Shown here piece after piece: positions 4,549-5,776 of a stretch of 5,776 bases of DNA. The stretch is from positions 1-5,776 of the forward strand of contig CAZHLD010000110.1 in NCBI GenBank assembly GCA_964533185.1. The letters are read 5' to 3'. The translations under genes and the position numbers were made by a program. The notes under the pieces were generated by a model, which was given only the letters and a program-made list of their open reading frames with translations, made no database searches and was not told the origin of the DNA. The DNA comes from CAZHLD01 sp964533185 (GTDB lineage Bacteria > Acidobacteriota > Terriglobia > Acidiferrales > UBA7541). Numbering within the stretch: position 1 is the stretch's first letter; each line of letters opens with the position of its first letter.

Positions 4549-5543
4549 CAGTGGGAGCCGTTCCTCCAGGTTTGTTCGAGGGCGCGGCGGGTGAAGACGC
4601 GCAGCATCTCGCGGCGATAGACGGGCGTTGAGGCCGAGGTGGTGAGCGGCTTGCCGGTGCGGATGGCAGCCTGGGCGACACGCTCGATGAGCTCCGGCGA
4701 GTACTTCTGGCCGTTCAGGGCGTCGCCTGCTTCCTTGATCAGAAGCGGCGCCGGGTTGACGGCGGCGAGAGCGACGCGGGCGTCGTGGCAGATGCCGCCT
4801 TTGTCCACATCGAGAGCGACGGCCACGCCAGCCAGAGGATAGTCCACTGCATCGCGGATGCGCAGCTTGAGATAGACGCCGCGGCGTCCGGCGGTGCGCG
4901 CGGGAATGGTGACGGCGGTGACCAGCTCGTCGCGGCCGAGCGCGATGCGGTCCATGCCGTCGTTCTTATAGAACTGCGCCAGCGGCAGGCGGCGGACGCC
5001 GCGCGAGCCGGCGATTTCGATTTCAGCGTCGAGGGTGATCAAGGCAGGTGCGGTGTCACCCGACCAGACGGCCCAGCAACGTTTGCCGCCGGGAGCGACG
5101 TGGCAGATGGGGCCATCTTTTTTGAGACAGCCGCCCAGGGACTTGCGCCAGAAGTAGGACTGGTTGTACCAGAGGCAGCGCGTCTCGAGGCACAAGTTGC
5201 CGCCGAGCGTGCCCATATTGCGCTGGAGCGGCCCGGCGACAGTGGAGGCGGCGCTCGTGAGCACCGGGTAGTTCTTCTGCACGAGCGGCGATTCGATGAT
5301 TTCGGTGAGCGTGGTAAGTGCGCCGATGCGCAGCGCGCCCGCACCGGCGATGGTGATGCCGCGGAGCGCGGAGATGGACTTCACGTCGAGCAGGAGCTTC
5401 GGAGAGAAGAGGCGCATCTGGAGGTTGGGGACGACGTCGGTGCCACCGGCGATGACCATCGCCTCGGGGCCCCACTCGGAGAGGACGCGGACGGCTTCCT
5501 CGACTGTCTTTGGGCGCACGACGCGGAAGGCGGGGAGACTCAC
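4548..5543 (-). CDS. hcrB: FAD-binding medium (beta) subunit of a molybdenum hydroxylase, 4-hydroxybenzoyl-CoA reductase type with an extra [4Fe-4S] site
   Basis: The 331-residue protein is the electron-transfer flavoprotein subunit of a cytoplasmic molybdenum enzyme. The N-terminal FAD-binding domain shows IAGGTDVVPNLQ (residues 31-42) and GTLGGNLC (111-118), the two FAD pyrophosphate loops of the CO dehydrogenase/xanthine dehydrogenase medium-subunit family. The C-terminal domain contains LKLRIRDAVDYPLAGVAVAL (226-245), typical of the CO dehydrogenase flavoprotein C-terminal fold. Between the second FAD loop and SGDTAPAL (161-168) lies an insertion with Cys123, Cys139, Cys147 and Cys156, with CHVAPGGKRC as its core. 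That insertion is known from Thauera 4-hydroxybenzoyl-CoA reductase, where four cysteines hold an additional [4Fe-4S] cluster; as I recall, the spacing there is the same. The enzyme removes the phenolic hydroxyl of 4-hydroxybenzoyl-CoA. The GTG start follows GGAGGT and overlaps the large-subunit stop as GTGA. The stop overlaps the next ATG as TGATG. A 2Fe-2S small subunit is needed but not visible. The cofactor type is well supported; the exact substrate is not. Confidence 0.88.
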   Translation of the reverse strand: MSLPAFRVVRPKTVEEAVRVLSEWGPEAMVIAGGTDVVPNLQMRLFSPKLLLDVKSISALRGITIAGAGALRIGALTTLTEIIESPLVQKNYPVLTSAASTVAGPLQRNMGTLGGNLCLETRCLWYNQSYFWRKSLGGCLKKDGPICHVAPGGKRCWAVWSGDTAPALITLDAEIEIAGSRGVRRLPLAQFYKNDGMDRIALGRDELVTAVTIPARTAGRRGVYLKLRIRDAVDYPLAGVAVALDVDKGGICHDARVALAAVNPAPLLIKEAGDALNGQKYSPELIERVAQAAIRTGKPLTTSASTPVYRREMLRVFTRRALEQTWRNGSH

Positions 5544-5776
5544 CGAGTACCTCCCTTCCCCGCGCCGCTGGCCCCCGTGCGCTCGCGCTTTTCTTTTTCG
5601 CGAAGGGCTTCGAGGATTTTTTCGGGCGTGATGGGGAGCGAATTGATGCGAACGCCGACAGCGTCGTAGATGGCGTTGGCGACGGCGGGAATGGTGGCGG
5701 CGAGCGAGCCTTCGCCGGCCTCCTTGGCGCCGAAGGGGCCTTCGGGGTCGATGCTTTCGACGATGATGGATTCGAT
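5540..5776 (-). CDS. Molybdopterin-binding large (alpha) subunit of a xanthine dehydrogenase / 4-hydroxybenzoyl-CoA reductase family enzyme, C-terminal fragment
   Basis: Only the last 78 codons are present; the 5' part lies beyond the right edge and the frame is open to that edge. The visible residues contain the family's C-terminal signature: GPFGAKEAGEGS (fragment residues 13-24), then AIPAVANAIYDAVGV-like and LPITPEKILEAL stretches. In this superfamily the Glu of the G-x-GE segment (fragment residue 22) is the active-site base next to the molybdenum cofactor. The protein ends in a charged, glycine-rich tail. The TGA stop overlaps the GTG start of the FAD subunit gene by 4 nt, which is the usual large/medium subunit pairing. 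The partner's 4Fe-4S insertion favours a 4-hydroxybenzoyl-CoA reductase alpha subunit, but this fragment alone cannot separate that from other molybdenum hydroxylases. Family assignment is firm; substrate is inferred. Confidence 0.88.
   Translation of the reverse strand: MESIIVESIDPEGPFGAKEAGEGSLAATIPAVANAIYDAVGVRINSLPITPEKILEALREKEKRERTGASGAGKGGTR
5549..5554 (-). promoter_or_regulatory. Shine-Dalgarno sequence for the FAD subunit gene
   Basis: The minus strand reads GGAGGT, a strong ribosome binding site, 5 nt before the GTG at 5543-5541. It lies inside the last codons of the large-subunit gene. It decides the start of the FAD subunit, because the GTG is otherwise a weak start codon. Confidence 0.8.

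Noticed and set aside
3925..4620. Plus-strand open frame opposite the amidohydrolase
   Set aside because: There is no start context or domain, and the opposite strand holds a gene with all metal-ligand motifs.

Overview
This 5,776-base, GC-rich window encodes everything on the minus strand, so genes are described from high to low coordinates. It looks like a soil-type bacterial chromosome. The best guess is Acidobacteriota, from the high GC, the frequent GTG starts, the palindromic repeats in every gap, and the arsC / small protein / MidA-type methyltransferase arrangement. That placement is inference; no rRNA or marker gene is present. I see no plus-strand gene, tRNA, rRNA, CRISPR array, transposase or phage gene.

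Region 1 (5776-3700) is a tightly packed cluster. It holds the C-terminal end of a molybdopterin-binding large subunit of the xanthine dehydrogenase / 4-hydroxybenzoyl-CoA reductase superfamily (cut by the window edge) and then its FAD-binding medium subunit. An amidohydrolase-2 (ACMSD-like) protein follows. The genes overlap by 4 nt (GTGA) and 1 nt (TGATG), so they are probably translated together. The FAD subunit carries the four-cysteine insertion that distinguishes 4-hydroxybenzoyl-CoA reductase from ordinary xanthine dehydrogenases. This suggests reductive dehydroxylation of an aromatic CoA ester or a related reaction. The small 2Fe-2S subunit is not in view.

Region 2 (3699-2694) begins with a 130-base gap holding short direct repeats and a possible promoter/operator. 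A complete 3-hydroxyacyl-CoA (3-hydroxybutyryl-CoA) dehydrogenase follows. It could act downstream of ring cleavage or in ordinary beta-oxidation/butanoate metabolism.

Region 3 (2693-1970) begins with a 175-base gap holding two palindromic elements. A single macro-domain (ADP-ribose-type ligand) protein follows. Its ATG lies 9 nt from an extended -10-like box and has no ribosome site, so it may be leaderless. Its stop codon abuts a further palindromic repeat.

Region 4 (1969-17) begins with a 125-base gap containing two perfect palindromes. A translationally coupled trio follows: thioredoxin-type arsenate reductase (arsC), a 90-residue protein of unknown function, and a MidA/NDUFAF7-type SAM-dependent methyltransferase. 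They are joined by 4-nt overlaps (GTGA, then ATGA). Bases 1-16 lie past the last stop codon and show nothing.

The most interesting points are the 4Fe-4S insertion and its coupling to an amidohydrolase, the uncharacterised small protein between ArsC and MidA, and the different repeat type in each intergenic gap. I found no convincing defence system or other wholly new system.
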